A stretch of 64,000 nt of DNA from assembly GCF_001659605.2 (NCBI RefSeq), contig NC_035171.2, positions 9,157,873-9,221,872 of the forward strand. The letters run 5' to 3'. The notes under the pieces were generated by a model. That model was not told where the DNA came from. It searched no databases and saw only the letters and a list, made by a program, of their open reading frames with translations. This document shows, piece by piece, positions 1 through 13,265 of the stretch; the first letter of the stretch is position 1; each line of letters opens with the position of its first letter. This stretch comes from Manihot esculenta (taxonomy: Eukaryota; Streptophyta; Magnoliopsida; Malpighiales; Euphorbiaceae). A program made the position numbers and the translations under genes.

Positions 1-1335
1 GAGGATGCTCGTTGTTAATTCAATAATATTCATCAATAATATGTCACACATGTCTTTTAGTTTCATACTTCAGATGAACAATTTATAAAATACCACGCTT
101 GAACATGTAAAATATTGTGAATAGTATAAGTATTATTTACACTTTATAATTCTGTAATTGATAATAACTGCAAAACAATAAATGAAGGTAACATAAAAGA
201 CTCTTGATTTTGAGGTTTGTCTGGTGGTGATGATGATAAATAATTAATTGCTTGCAGTAGTTGTGGATCGTGCATAAGCTAATTTTAGAAAATCATTTAT
301 AATGGCATTGTTGTAATATTTATAAGGGACTTGGGTACTTACCTCCCAGTGATCAAGAGCCACGTCGACCACTTTTGCATGGATTGTGTGGGCGCGTCAC
401 TTTGCTCCAATCCCATCAAACTCAATCTTGAAAAATTGTTAATTTTGGTATTTGGCCGACCTGCTCAATCGGTCGTCCTGCTCCAGTAAATCCAAGTTCG
501 AGACTTGCACCCGTCTTCAAGCTGGCCAACAGGGCCGAGCTCCTTTCAGTCCTGCTGCTCCGACCGGCTGACCGACCCGTTTTCCCCAACTCATTTAATG
601 AAGGGACAGAAGGAATAAACGGGACAGGAGAGAAGGAGACTTGTATCATCCACTTGAACTTTCATATTCACATACAGACAAAATGTCAAATCATACTTCT
701 TATTGGAATTCTCAGCAATTTGTGGACAGAGTGAAGAAAACCCACTTCCAAAAGGAACCAGAATGAATTGTTTTTCAAATGACACATGTCCTTTATGACC
801 CAGCTCTTCTCATTCTCATTGCCATCCTTTTCTGTGGCATATTGCGTCATGTGCCACTGTTCATCTCCAAATTCCCATCAAATAACCAAAATCCACTCAC
901 AAAAATTAACCCTCATTTCCCAGCTCTAGCCACGAAGGGTCGTAACGCTCGCTTTGCCCAGTCTTACCATCCAACGGCTCTGATTTGGAGCCGGTCTCAT
1001 TGTCCTTCGATTGTTCTCGATGCTTATTCCCTTCATTCCCTTTTTCCTCCTTATTTCCATTCCTCATTCCCCGGAAGCTGCCCCATCTTCTTTCTGTCAG
1101 CAGATTCTGCGCATCCCATACCCCAGCTACCGTCGATGGCTTTGGGTCATTGGAAGATCGGGAGCAACGTCTTCACAAACCCCAATACTTTGATCAAGTC
1201 AACAAAATTTTCCCTCAAAATTGATTATTTTACCTCTCACAGTAAAATCCCCACCCTTTCAAACGGACTGCCACCAAAAATCACAAAAGGGGATCACGAA
1301 TCTAACTCCACCAGTGCTATTTTCAAGTTTGTCTT
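1..1335. other. unassigned left flank, no gene recognised
   Basis: AT-rich DNA to about 350, then mixed composition. A pyrimidine-rich stretch at about 1011-1120, followed by an ATG near 1137, resembles the leader of a plant gene. The frame across it (779-1372) matches no family I know and runs into the LTR that begins at 1336. If a gene existed here, the retrotransposon cut it. I see no RNA gene. Confidence 0.4.
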
Positions 1336-3573
1336 TGTAACGACCCGAAAATCGGACCGCTACCGGCGCTAGGATCCGGGTCGACTTAAGGCCGCCGGGA
1401 CCCGTAGCAAGCCAAACATACATCCTGGAAACCTGTTTAATCCCATACATGATCAAGAACATACATAAAAATTAAAACTTTTCTTTCATACATTCTATCA
1501 TATACCAAACTCAACCTGTGCATGCACTCAACATAATCATAATCATAAACTTTGGCCCCTCTGTGGGACCTCATCAATGCCCCCAATGGGTGGCATAACA
1601 AGTGTTGAGTTGGCTAAACATAGACATCCATAACATTAAAATCATGTATCAAAAAGGGATTACATTAACTATGGTCAAACACACTTCTAAACCTCAATAT
1701 CATTATACAAAACATGACTATACAACTTTACAATTTATCATGTCCACTTCCTATCTATTACAAACATATTACTTTACTCTTCTTGACTTCTCTGTCTAGC
1801 CCGTACCTGCAATCCTGGGGGATTAGGGAAAAGGGGTGAGCTACTAGAGCCCAGTGAGCAGAATAATAGAAAACAATATTTAAAATCTCATGCCATCATG
1901 TAATGCAACACATCACAACTAATCACATCTCGGATGGTATTGTCACCAATAGTCCTCTACATTCCAAAGTGCCGGGACGTAGAATGGGTACAACCGGTCT
2001 TTCTCTTAACATAGCATATCATACATACCAATGTGCCAGGGACGTAGAATGGGTACAACTTGGGCTTTCTCTTACATAGTGCCAGGGACGTAGAATGGGT
2101 ACAACCTGGACTTCCATACCATATCAGGCCGTAGCATCATCATACCATATGAGGACTAAAGGATCATTCAATAACCAATCCACATCAACATCATAAATGC
2201 AATGCAACATATTCGTGAATTCTAATGCAAACAACCTAATTCATCACATGGCATTCATGATGCATGAACATGCTCAACTATACAATTCATTTGCTTTAAA
2301 AACATAAGAGTTTATTCTACTCACCTTTTGCTGAAGCTCTACTGACTCAGAAGCAGCTGAACTCACTGCTGGGGTCCTCGGTTCCTCGGGTCCGAACCTA
2401 CACAGGTGGACTCAAATGAGGGACCAAACAACTAGAACATAACTCTAAAAACATCCCCCAAAAACCCCCTAAAAGTCCTCAAACAATCATGCAAAAACAT
2501 GCAAAGGAAGGCTGAATAGGGCAGGTTCGGCGGCACCTTCGGCGGCCGAAAGTCCTTCCAGAGCCGAAACCCAGGCAGGTTCGGCGGCACCTTCGGCGGC
2601 CGAAAGTCCCAGACAGAGACGAAAGTCTCTTTTCGGGGGCAACTTCGGCAGCCGAAAGGCCTGCCTCCCCAGCCATGTTCGGCGGCCGAAAGTTCCTTCG
2701 GCTGCCGAACCTGGTTTCTGCCAAAGGGCAGAAACTTGGCTCCTTTAAGCACATTTGCCTCCCAAAACTTACAACATGCATATAACTCATCCAAATCATG
2801 CAAATATATATACATTGGCTCCTAGGGGCTTCAAACTAACTTAAACCCCAACTACATTGCTCAAAACATAACATTAACTCAAAAACCTAACTATGAGCTA
2901 AACATGCATTCTACCCCATAGATCTTGCATAAAACTTACTTTAAACATGAAATGAGCTTAAGATCGACTCTTACCTCTTGAAGATCGAGAGAGAGACGTC
3001 CTAAACTTGAAGGTGGGAGATTTTTGAGTTCTTGAACCTCAAAGCTCCAAAACTTGCTTTAAACTCGAAAATCTTCAAAACAACGTAAAAACTTGTGAAA
3101 ATCTTGAAAGATTTGAAGGAAAGAACTCAAGGATGGTGAAGAATGGCGGAAAGGCTCACCTTGGCCGAGAATGGGGAAAAAGCTCGCCCGTTTTCGGCTA
3201 AGGGACCCTTTTATAGTGGCTGGCCAGGCCACGTTCGGGGGCCGAAAGTGCCTCCGTATGCATGCCATGTTCAGCGGCCGAACTTAAGGTTCGGCGGCCG
3301 AACCTGGACTTCCCTCACTTATGCCTTCGGGGGCCTAAAGCACTCCCGAAGTGCATGCATGTTCGGCGGCCGGACTTTGAGTTTCGGCGACCGAACCTGA
3401 GTTTCCTCCAAGGGTGTTTTTATTCCAAAAATTCATTTCCTCTTTAATTAAAATCATCAAAAACATTAAAACATTTCATGAAAACATGATTTTACCCCTT
3501 CTAGAGGTCTCCGACATCAGAGATTCCACCGGACGGTAGGAATTCCGATACCGGAGTCTAGCCGGGTATTACA
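1336..3573 (-). repeat. 3' LTR of family A element
   Basis: 2,238-bp copy of the LTR at 8922-11124. A TATA box (TATAAAAG, minus strand) lies at 3208-3215, near the end distal to the primer site as expected for U3. Clusters of the palindrome TTCGGCGGCCGAA and variants lie at about 3230-3400 and 2520-2720. Compared with its partner it has an extra block of about 50 bp inside the second cluster. Confidence 0.93.
1969..2120. repeat. three-copy tandem repeat in family A LTR
   Basis: Three related units begin at 1969, 2033 and 2079. Each contains GTGCC(A)GGGACGTAGAATGG followed by GTACAAC and a TTTCTC tract. The same array occurs in the partner LTR (about 9557-9708). Families B and C have different short repeats at the corresponding LTR position. 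Confidence 0.8.
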
Positions 3574-3610
3574 TTCTCCCCCCCTTAAGAACATTCATCC
3601 CCGAATGTTC
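3574..3610 (-). promoter_or_regulatory. polypurine tract and adjacent hairpin, family A
   Basis: Directly outside the 3' LTR, the minus strand reads a hairpin with GAACATTC/GAATGTTC arms (3589-3610) and then AAGGGGGGGAGAA against the LTR. The purine run is the expected plus-strand DNA primer. Families B and C have the same hairpin in the same place. Confidence 0.85.
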
Positions 3611-3681
3611 CTCAACTAACACATAGCATGGCATACACATAACATACATGTAAAGCACATAAAACTCACAAGGAACTAACC

Positions 3682-6600
3682 TTAGAAAAGATAAGGGTAC
3701 TGCTGGAGCATGGACTCCCGTGTCTCCCAGGTGCACTCTTCCATATTGTGGTGGTTCCATAGGACTTTCACCATCGGGATTTCCTTGTTTCTCAGCTTTC
3801 TGATCTGGATGTCTATGATCCGTACTGGCTGCTCAACATAGGTGAGATCCTCTTGGACCTCCACATCAGGCTCACTAAGAACCTTGCCCGGATCTGACAC
3901 AAACTTCCTCAACATAGAAACATGGAAAACCGGATGGATTCTTGCCATTGAAGCAAACAAATCTAGCTTGTACGACACATTCCCAATCTTCTGCAAGATT
4001 TCAAAGGGTCCGATGTATCGTGGGGCTAGTTTACCTTTCTTCCCAAAGCGAACCACTCCTTTCATTGGAGACACCTTGAGCAATACCAAATCCCCCTCCT
4101 GAAACTCTACCTGTCTTCTGCGGATGTCTGCATAACTCTTCTGTCTGCTTACAGCAGTCTTGATTCTCTCTCTGATTATGGGTACCACCCTGCTGGTGAT
4201 CTCTACTAGTTCAGGCCCTGCCAAGGCCTTTTCTCCAACTTCCTCCCAGCAAACAGGTGATCTGCACTTCCTCCCATATAAAGCTTCATATGGAGCCATC
4301 CCGATGCTAGCATGATGGTTGTTATTGTAGGCAAACTCCACCAAAGGTAGATGCTGCCTCGAAGAACCGCCAAAGTCCAGCACACACATTCTAAGCATAT
4401 CCTCGATAGTCTGGATGGTCCTTTCTGACTGTCCGTCAGTCTGGGGGTGGAAGGCAGTACTGAAATCCAACCTAGTACCCATGGCATTCTGCAGACTCCG
4501 CCAAAACCTGGAGGTGAACTGGGGCCCTCTATCTGACACTATCGAAACAGGAACCCCATGCAGCCTGACGATCTCATCCACATATACCTGCGCCAACTTG
4601 TCCACAGAGTAGCCACTCCTGACAGGAATGAAGTGAGCAGATTTGGTGAGTCTGTCCACAATCACCCATATGGAGTCCAATCTGTTGGACGCTGCCGGTA
4701 ACCCCACTACGAAGTCCATAGCTATATTCTCCCATTTCCACTCTGGAATAGGTAGCGGGTTAAGCATTCCAGCCGGCTTCTGATGTTCCAGCTTCACCCT
4801 CTGACACACTTTGCAGGCTGACACAAACTGTGCCACTTCTTTCTTCATCGCTGGCCACCAATAAACTTTCTTTAGATCTTGATACATCTTGGTGGCTCCG
4901 GGGTGAATGCTGTATCTTGCATTATGAGCCTATCTCATAATGTCTCCTTTTAGCCCTATGTCATCTGGTACACACAATCGACTCCCATAGCGGAGGATCC
5001 CCTTACCGTCAAATTTGAACTCGTTGTCCTTGCCTGACTGAACAGTCCTGGCAATCTTCACTAACTCTGGGTCCTCATGCTGTTTCTGAGCCACTTGCTC
5101 CAGAAACACAGGTGTCACTCTTATCTGGGCCACTAAAGCACCGGTACCAGACAACTCCAACTGTAGACCTTCATCAATGAGCTTGTAAAACTCCTTCACC
5201 ACTGGTCTCCTCTCTGCCGTGATGTGGGATAGACTGCCTAGTGACTTCCGGCTTAGGGCGTCTGCCACGACATTCGCCTTACCCGGATGATAATGAATCT
5301 TGCAATCATAGTCACTCAGCAGCTCTACCCATCTCCTCTGTCTCAAGTTCAAATCTCTTTGACTCAGGATGTACTGCAGGCTTTTATGATCTGTGAAGAT
5401 CTCACATTTTACCCCATAGAGGTAGTGCCTCCACATCTTGAGTGCAAAGATTACTGCTGCCATCTCAAGGTCATGTGTGGGGTAATTCAACTCATGCTTC
5501 TTCAGCTGCCTAGAAGCATAAGCAATCACCCTCTCATTCTGCATCAGTATACAACCCAGTCCCACACGGGACGCATCACAAAAGACTGTAAAGTCCTCAT
5601 CATTAGATGGCAGAGCTAAAACTGGTGCTGAAGTCAACCTCTTCTTAAGCTCTTCAAAACTCTCTTCGCACTGGTCGGTCCATAGAAACTTCTGATTCTT
5701 CCTGGTTAATCTGGTCAGAGGAGCTGCTATTTTCGAGAAGTCCTGAACGAACCTCCTTTAGTAACCTGCCAAACCCAAGAAACTCCTGATCTCCGTCACT
5801 GAAGTGGGTCTAGGCCAGTTAGCCACAATTTCTGTCTTCTTGGGGTCCACCTCAATCCCATTCTCTGACACTACATGCCCCAAGAACGAAATGCTCCTCA
5901 GCCAGAACTCACATTTAGAGAACTTGGCATACAAGCCATGTTCCCTCAAGGTCTGCAAGACCAACCGCAGATGATGGGCATGCTCCTCTGCATTCCTGGA
6001 ATACACTAAGATATCATCTATGAAGACAATAACAAAGTGATCCAGGTACTGGTCAAACACTCTGTTCATGAGATCCATGAATGCTGCAGGGGCGTTGGTT
6101 AACCCGAACGGCATTACAAGGAACTCAAAATGCCCATATCTGGTCCTGAAAGCTGTCTTTGGCACATCTTCTTCTCTGATCCTCAACTGATGGTACCCTG
6201 ATCTCAGATCTATTTTGGAGAAACAACCCGCTCCGGCTAGCTGGTCGAATAGATCGTCGATCCTTGGCAATGGGTACTTATTCTTGGTAGTGACTTTGTT
6301 CAACTGCCTGTAGTCGATACAAAGCCTAAGGGATCCATCCTTCTTTCTCACGAACAAGACTGGTGCACCCCAAGGTGAGGTGCTCGGTCGGATGAAGCCC
6401 TTTTCTACCAGCTCTTGCAACTGCTCTTTCAATTCTTTCAACTCGGCTGGAGCCATCCTGTAGGGAGGGATAGAGATCGGTAGGGTTCCAGGCATCAGTT
6501 CTATCTCGAACTCTATCTCCCTAGCAGGTGGTAAACCTGGCAGCTCGTCTGGAAAGACGTCTAGAAACTCTCTAACCACTGGCACCGAGGCGGGCTCTCT

Positions 6601-8658
6601 AACCTGACTGCTAAGCTCTCTCACATGAGCCAAATACCCCTGACATCCCTTCCTAAGCAACCTATGAGCCTGGAGAGCTGATATCAGACCTCTAGGTGTA
6701 CCCCTCCTGTCTCCCCTGAAGACAACCTCTAACCCATCCTGACCTCTGAACCTGACTACCTTGTCCCTGCAGTCCAAGGTAGCACCATGGGTAGATAACC
6801 AGTCCATCCCTAGAATGACGTCAAAATCTGTCAAGTCTAGAACCACAAGGTCGGCGGAAAGGCATCTTCCCTCAACAAACACAGGACTACACTGGCAGAC
6901 TGACTCTGCCACCGATGGATCACACTTGGGTCCACTGACCCAGAGAGGACACTCTAACTCAGAGATCATCAACCCCAACCTCTGGACGGCTCTCGGAGCA
7001 ATAAAAGAATGAGATGCACCAGGGTCCATCAAGGCATACACATCTGAACAACCAATGACTAAATTACCTGCCACCACGGTGTTAGATGCGTCTGCCTCCT
7101 GCTGAGTCATCGTGAAGATCCGTGCTGGAGCTGATGGACCTTCACCTCTGAAGCCCGCTGAAGAAGAGGCTGCCCCTCTCCCTCTGCCTCTGCCGCTGGC
7201 CTGAGTCATGGCTGGAGCTGCTGGCTGAGCCACACTGCCAGAAGCTGTCTGCTGAGACTGTGCTCCAAAAGCTGCCCTAGGACACTCCCGAGCCATGTGT
7301 CCCTCTTGCCCGCATCTGAAGCAGGCTGCTGTCCCAGCCCGACAAACTCCCCTGTGTAGCCTACCACACTTTGCGCAAACTGCATTATCCGCGCCAGAGC
7401 TTGAGCCACTCCCTAGTCCCAGACTAGACTTGACCTTGTTCCAAAACTTGTTCTTTTTGGGCTTCCTAGTGGTGTTACTCCACTTTTTGCTACCTGAAGC
7501 TGCTGCACTGAAAGAAGAAGAGCCTGGAGTCTTGGAACCAGAAGGCTGTGCCACTGACTGCTTAACTGTTCCCTGAACGATGGCACTGGCCTCCATTTTC
7601 CAGGCCATATCCACTATGGCATGGAAGCTCTCCCTATCTGCTGACTGGATCAAGGAGGAATATCTGGAGTGGAGTTTCATGATATACCTCCTTGACCTTT
7701 TCTGGTCTGAGTCAAGATTCTGCCCTGCAAATGGCAACAGCTCCAAGAATCTGTCTGTGAACTCCTCTACACCCATCTCATCAGTCTGCCTCAATTGCTC
7801 AAACTCTATCATCTTCAGCTCCCTTGAACTATCTGGGAAAGCCCATCCTGCAAACTCGTTTGCAAACTCCTCCCAAGACATGCGGTCTACTCTGGGGTTC
7901 ACATAATTCTTGAACCACTCTCGTGCCTTCTTGCACTTAAGAGTGAACCCAGCCATCTGAATGGCTCTACTGTCATCAGCCCCAATCTCATCTGTGATCA
8001 CTTTAACCCTTTCAAGATACACAAATGGGTCATCCCCTTTTTCATACTGAGGAGCACCCAATTTCATGTAGTCGGTCATCTTGACCTTACTCCCACTGGC
8101 TGAGCTCAGTCTAGAAGGTTGGGTAGCTGGGGCTGCTGGTTCTGTAGGTGGTGGAGGTGGTGCAACATTTTCTGAGATAGGGTTTGGATAGTAAGGTGGG
8201 GGTGGATACATTGGATACTGTGAATATGGTGGGTAGTAGGGTGGGTATGGCATCTGTGTGGGATAAGGGGTGAAGCTAGGGTAATCCGATGTACCTCCCA
8301 TCGAATACCCGGGATTTTGTGAGAAGTGTGGGTAGTGGGGTGGCTGAACAAATCCCGAGGCCTGAGTGCCTCCTTGGGACTCTCCCATTCCCTCTTCTAA
8401 CATGCTAACTCCCAGACTGCCATCCCTCCTCTGCTCTACATCCGTATCATCCCCCATGTCTTCTGACACTCCTCCCTGAACTGTTCCTCTGACTGATCTG
8501 CTTCTACCCAAATCCAAAGACCTTCTAGGGTCTCTTACTGTTCTGTCCCTGTTGGACCTGCTTGACATTGCCCTAGGCAATGTAGGAGGACGGGCGCTCA
8601 TGCCCTCATCCTCAGGTGGCACTCCAGTCAATCGAGCAGATCGACGAGTTCCTCTCAT
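3682..8658 (-). pseudogene. family A gag-pol polyprotein with two in-frame stops
   Basis: One continuous reading frame, broken only by TAA at 5758-5760 (in the LGLAGYY motif after reverse transcriptase) and TAG at 4930-4932 (between RNase H and integrase). The start is taken at [10 protein letters not shown] (8658); an upstream in-frame ATG at 8727 exists, but its extension looks like leader sequence. In order it shows a Pro/Tyr-rich gag N-terminus, a retrotransposon gag domain, a short CX2CX3HX3C knuckle and a canonical CCHC knuckle ([14 protein letters not shown]), a DPGAS protease site, a reverse transcriptase with FIDDIL, RNase H, integrase, and a chromodomain-like tail ending [15 protein letters not shown]. 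Length (about 1,660 codons) equals the open family-C copy. Both stops fall in pol, so gag-protease-RT could still be made as a truncated product. No frameshift seen. Confidence 0.93.
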
Positions 8659-8906
8659 CCTATTTTCTGAAAAACAGCACATATAACAAGCAAACATTAG
8701 CATCATATGGTTCATGTGGGCACACATGAACCCTCATCACATACATCACATATCATTATTGCACATGTATAAAATCATGGCATTTCACATCATCATGCAA
8801 GACAGGACTCCACATCCTATCCTAGTGGACATGATCTTCCTATTGTGCTTGACCTTCTATAACCTCTATGAGCCCGACACTCTAGGTCCGACCATATGAA
8901 CCTAGG

Positions 8907-8918
8907 GCTCTGATACCA
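8907..8918 (-). promoter_or_regulatory. primer binding site (tRNA-iMet), family A
   Basis: The minus strand reads TGGTATCAGAGC three bases inside the 5' LTR, complementary to the 3' end of plant initiator methionine tRNA. It marks the start of minus-strand DNA synthesis and fixes the orientation of the element. Confidence 0.93.
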
Positions 8919-8921
8919 TTC

Positions 8922-11124
8922 TGTAACGACCCAAAAATCGGACCGCTACCGGCGCTAGGATCCGGGTCGACTTAAGGCCGCCGGGACCCGTAGCAAGCCA
9001 AACATACATCCTGGAAACCTGTTTAATCCCATACATGATCAAGAACATACATAAAAATTAAAACTTTTCTTTCATACATTCTATCATATACCAAACTCAA
9101 CCTGTGCATGCACTCAACATAATCATAATCATAAACTTTGGCCCCTCTGTGGGACCTCATCAATGCCCCCAATGGGTGGCATAACAAGTGTTGAGTTGGC
9201 TAAACATAGACATCCATAACATTAAAATCATGTATCAAAAAGGGATTACATTAACTATGGTCAAGCACACTTCTAAATCTCAATATCATTATACAAAACA
9301 TGACTATACAACTTTACAATTTATCATGTCCACTTCCTATCTATTACAAACATATTACTTTACTCTTCTTGACTTCTCTGTCTAGCCCGTACCTGCAATC
9401 CTGGGGGATTAGGGAAAAGGGATGAGCTACTAGAGCCCAGTGAGCAGAATAATAGAAAACAATATTTAAAATCTCATGCCATCATGTAATGCAACACATC
9501 ACAACTAATCACATCTCGGATGGTATTGTCACCAATAGTCCTCTACATTCCAAAGTGCCGGGACGTAGAATGGGTACAACCGGTCTTTCTCTTAACATAG
9601 CATATCATACATACCAATGTGCCAGGGACGTAGAATGGGTACAACTTGGGCTTTCTCTTACATAGTGCCAGGGACGTAGAATGGGTACAACCTGGACTTC
9701 CATACCATATCAGGCCGTAGCATCATCATACCATATGAGGACTAAAGGATCATTCAATAACCAATCCACATCAACATCATAAATGCAATGCAACATATTC
9801 GTGAATTCTAATGCAAACAACCTAATTCATCACATGGCATTCATGATGCATGAACATGCTCAACTATACAATTCATTTGCTTTAAAAACATAAGAGTTTA
9901 TTCTACTCACCTTTTGCTGAAGCTCTACTGACTCAGAAGCAGCTGAACTCACTGCTGGGGTCCTCGATTCCTCGGGTCCGAACCTACACAGGTGGACTCA
10001 AATGAGGGACCAAACAACTAGAACATAACTCTAAAAACATCCCCCAAAAACCCCCTAAAACACCTCAAACAATCATGCAAAAACATGCAAAGGAAGGCTG
10101 AACAGGGCAGGTTCGGCGGCACCTTCGGCGGCCGAAAGTCCCAGACAGAGACGAAAGTCTCTTTTCGGGGGCAACTTCGGCAGCCGAAAGGCCTGCCTCC
10201 CCAGCCATGTTCGGCGGCCGAAAGTTCCTTCGGCTGCCGAAAGTTCCTTCGGCTGCCGAACCTGGTTTCTGCCAAAGGGTAGAAACTTGGCTCCTTTAAG
10301 CACATTTGCCTCCCAAAACTTACAACATGCATATAACTCATCCAAATCATGCAAATATACATACATTGGCTCCTAGGGGCTTCAAACTAACTTAAACCCC
10401 AACTACATTGCTCAAAACATAACATTAACTCAAAAACCTAACTATGAGCTAAACATGCATTCTACCCCATAGATCTTGCATAAAACTTACTTTAAACATG
10501 AAATGAGCTTAAGATCGGCTCTTACCTCTTGAAGATCGAGAGAGAGACGTCCTAAACTCGAAGGTGGGAGATTTTTGAGTTCTTGAACCTCAAAACTCCA
10601 AAACTTGCTTTAAACTCGAAAATCTTCAAAACAACGTAAAAACTTGTGAAAATCTTGAAAGATTTGAAGGAAAGAACTCAAGGATGGTGAAGAATGGCGG
10701 AAAGGCTCACCTTGGCCGAGAATGGGGAAAAAGCTCGCCCGTTTTCGGCTAAGGGACCTTTTTATAGTGGCTGGCCAGGCCACGTTCGGGGGCCGAAAGT
10801 GCCTCCGCATGCATGCCATGTTCGGCGGCCGAACTTGAGGTTCGGCAGCCGAACCTGGACTTCCCTCACTTATGCCTTCGGGAGCCTAAAGCACTCCCGA
10901 AGTGCATGCATGATCGGCGGCCGAACTTTGAGTTTCGGCGACCGAACCTGAGTTTCCTCCAAGGGTGTTTTTATTCCAAAAATTCATTTCCTCTTTAATT
11001 AAAATCATCAAAAACATTAAAACATTTCATGAAAACATGATTTTACCCCTTCTAGAGGTCTCCGACATCCGAGATTCCACCGGACGGTAGGAATTCCGAT
11101 ACCAGAGTCTAGCCGGGTATTACA
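8922..11124 (-). repeat. 5' LTR of family A element (promoter LTR)
   Basis: 2,203 bp, starting TG and ending CA on the minus strand. The TATA-like box TATAAAAAG (minus strand) is at 10758-10766. Palindrome clusters lie at about 10785-10950, on the upstream side of the TATA box, and at 10110-10260. It carries an extra copy of a short AAGTTCCTTCGGCTGCCG unit (about 10221-10259) absent from the partner LTR. Confidence 0.93.
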
Positions 11125-11185
11125 TGACCCCCAAACATTGCATTCCTTTCCCACTCTCTTTTTTTTTTTTCTTTTTTTTTTCTTT

Positions 11186-11190
<5 letters not shown>

Positions 11191-11215
<25 letters not shown>
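11191..11215. repeat. (TA)n microsatellite
   Basis: About twelve uninterrupted TA units following a T-rich tract (11159-11190). Confidence 0.95.
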
Positions 11216-11216
<1 letters not shown>

Positions 11217-12054
11217 CGCGACCGACCTCAGAATTTCAACAAATACATAAATGCCTCACCCTTTTTTCCTTTTACATAAATTATTCACCAGGCTTTAAAG
11301 AAAAAATCGGCCGTAATAAAACCTTTGTGCTTCGCCTGCGTTCCTTTCCGCCGCCGGCGCATACGAAGTTGAAGGCATCGCAAGGGATCCCGCGACCTCC
11401 CACAGTTGTCTTCCCCATCCTCAAGATGACCGAGCTTTCTCTGCTGTTACAACGCACGGCTTCGGGCTTCGCCGGTGACACCCATGACTGGACGCGACAT
11501 TGGATCGTCACCTTCCTGCGCCGGCTGTCCCGACGCCGTTCACCAGGCATGAAGTCACTGTTATCATGAACTCAAAGCAGCAGATTCCCAATTTTTCACT
11601 CTTTATGTGGATCTCAATGGGTGGATCTGGAAACTTTAGAGATAGTAAAATCTCTTTCGTTTCCCACAGACGGCGCCAATTGATAAATCTTTTCCTCTTC
11701 CTGGTCCATAATAGATCTGGTTTTCTTCTGGGTCCCTTTTTGCTGGGCTTTCTGATGGGTCTCTCCATGTTCTACCTGGTGAAAGGACCTGTAAAATAAG
11801 AAAGAATAGTCAGGGGCCTACCGGGAGTGCCCCGGTGGAGGCCCTCCGACGCTCAAGTCAGATTTTATGGCTCAGAGTAGTATATTTAGGCAAGGGTTGC
11901 AGAAAGAATAAAAATGGTGTCCAGGAAGGAGAAGGAAGAAGAAGAGAGACCCCCCTTTTGCGTGGCCTTTACCGTGATATATATATCTGTCTCTCTGCCA
12001 CAATGCTAGCTGTCTTCTGCCGCTCAGCTCCGTATGTACGGATGTGTCAGGCGC

Positions 12055-12345
12055 CTGCTCCATGCGTAACGGCCATTAATTCTCCTCTGATACGCATGCG
12101 GAAGGACCTACCAGCGGGGCATCTTGGTCATTTTCCCCTATCCGGGCTGGGTTGAATGGTAGGGCTGAAGTTGAGCCTGGTGAGGGCCTGATTACTGGGC
12201 CGAGAGGTTTGGGCCGGCTTGATTGAGGGGTCTAGGCGGAGTCCGGCCCTATGACTGAGCGGGCTGGACCTGACTCTCGAGGGGAATATTGAAGCCTTCA
12301 GATCATGGACTGTTTTCGTGGGCCTGACCTTTTAGACCGGGGTGA
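12055..12345. repeat. dispersed repeat shared with 23370-23690
   Basis: Both copies share in order: GCGTAACGGCCATTAATTC-like sequence, ACGCATGCGGA, GGGCCGAGAGG/GGGCCGAAAAGG, GGCGGAGTCCGG-like sequence, GAGCGGGCTGGACCTGA, and GACCGGGGTG followed by AGAAATCCA. The second copy precedes the ORF at 23947, so the block is probably the LTR or leader of that element family. Confidence 0.75.
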
Positions 12346-13035
12346 AGAAATCCATCGATCATCAAAGAGTATTCTATTTAGCTTATAATTTTTTCATTTT
12401 ATTTTTTTTATAAAATTTAAGAATGATAATTATTTTAGTTGAATAACAAATTTTTTTCACTAACTTTTAAATTATACTCATCTTTAATATAAAATAAAAA
12501 TATTTAAATTTTATTAAAATAATAAAATTATTATTAATGACATATATTTAAATTAAGTATTAAAAAATAATTTAAATTTTCATTAGGAAAAAATTAAATA
12601 ATGTTAATAAAAAATATATTAAAAGTAAGATAAAATTATATAAAATTATAATAGTTAATTTATAAATCAATTTAATATAAAAAATAAAATTATTTTAAAA
12701 TAATTAAAAAATAATAAAAATTATAAAACAGATGAAATATTATTATTTTCTTTTAATTTTATCCTTGATCTCCCCTACCACAATAATTATTTTTATAATT
12801 TTCTAAAACATATTTTAGCATTTGTTTTCCTCTTTTAATTGTTTCACTTTCTTATTAGTAGAGTAATAAAAAAAGTAATTGATATTTAAGTGATTAAATA
12901 AGATAAAAGAGTAATTTAATTAAATTAATAATTATTTTATTATAACTTTAGTGATTTAATTATTTTCTTAATTTCATAAAAATCTTGACCAATAAATAAA
13001 AGTGCAAATTCAGATAAAATTTCATGTTCATCAAT

Positions 13036-13037
<2 letters not shown>

Positions 13038-13070
<33 letters not shown>
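13038..13070. repeat. poly(T) tract
   Basis: 33 consecutive T. It could be the oligo(A) tail of an old minus-strand retroposed sequence, but no SINE or LINE body is recognisable beside it. Confidence 0.9.
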
Positions 13071-13074
<4 letters not shown>

Positions 13075-13265
13075 ATAAGAGATTGAGGATATGAAAAATC
13101 AAATCTGAATCTAACAATGGGATGATATGTTTTTTACTATTAAATTAAATCACGTTAACCATTCCATCAACAACCTTATTTTTATTATTATTAATCTAAC
13201 ATAAAGTAATTTTTATATAATATTTGTAACTTAATATTAGTATGAAAAAATTACTATTTAATCAT

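Larger units (their letters stand above)
1336..11124 (-). mobile_element. Family A Ty3/gypsy element, Del/Tekay-like chromovirus, inactivated
   Basis: A full-structure LTR retrotransposon on the minus strand. In transcription order it has a 5' LTR (8922-11124), an initiator-Met primer site (8907-8918), one gag-pol frame with two internal stops (8658-3682), a hairpin and polypurine tract (3610-3574), and a 3' LTR (3573-1336). LTRs read TGTAATACCC...CGTTACA on the minus strand and so end in TG...CA. Long LTRs, a single fused frame and a chromodomain-like C-terminus place it with the Del/Tekay chromoviruses. The LTRs differ by substitutions and by unequal repeat copies (2,238 against 2,203 bp), so it is older than the family-C element at 46230. 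Flanking 5-mers (GTCTT and TGACC) do not match, so no target duplication is visible. Confidence 0.93.
11125..12350. repeat. dispersed repeat block, probably old LTR-type sequence
   Basis: No convincing gene. It begins with T-rich DNA and a TA microsatellite, followed by GC-richer sequence with the motif GACGGCGCCAATTGAT (about 11670) and CCCTCCGACGCTCAAGTCAG (11840), which I associate with widespread plant LTR-type repeats. The segment from about 12055 to 12345 resembles 23370-23690, which lies just upstream of a gypsy-type-transposon ORF. This is therefore probably a solo or truncated LTR of that family. Element ends were not resolved. Confidence 0.5.

Noticed and set aside
779..1372. 197-codon open frame near the left end
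   Set aside because: No recognised motif, it overlaps other open frames of similar length, and it runs into the LTR. Probably chance in pyrimidine-rich DNA.
11508..11768. 86-codon basic frame, minus strand
   Set aside because: Lies in the dispersed repeat block, with overlapping frames on both strands. No family recognised.
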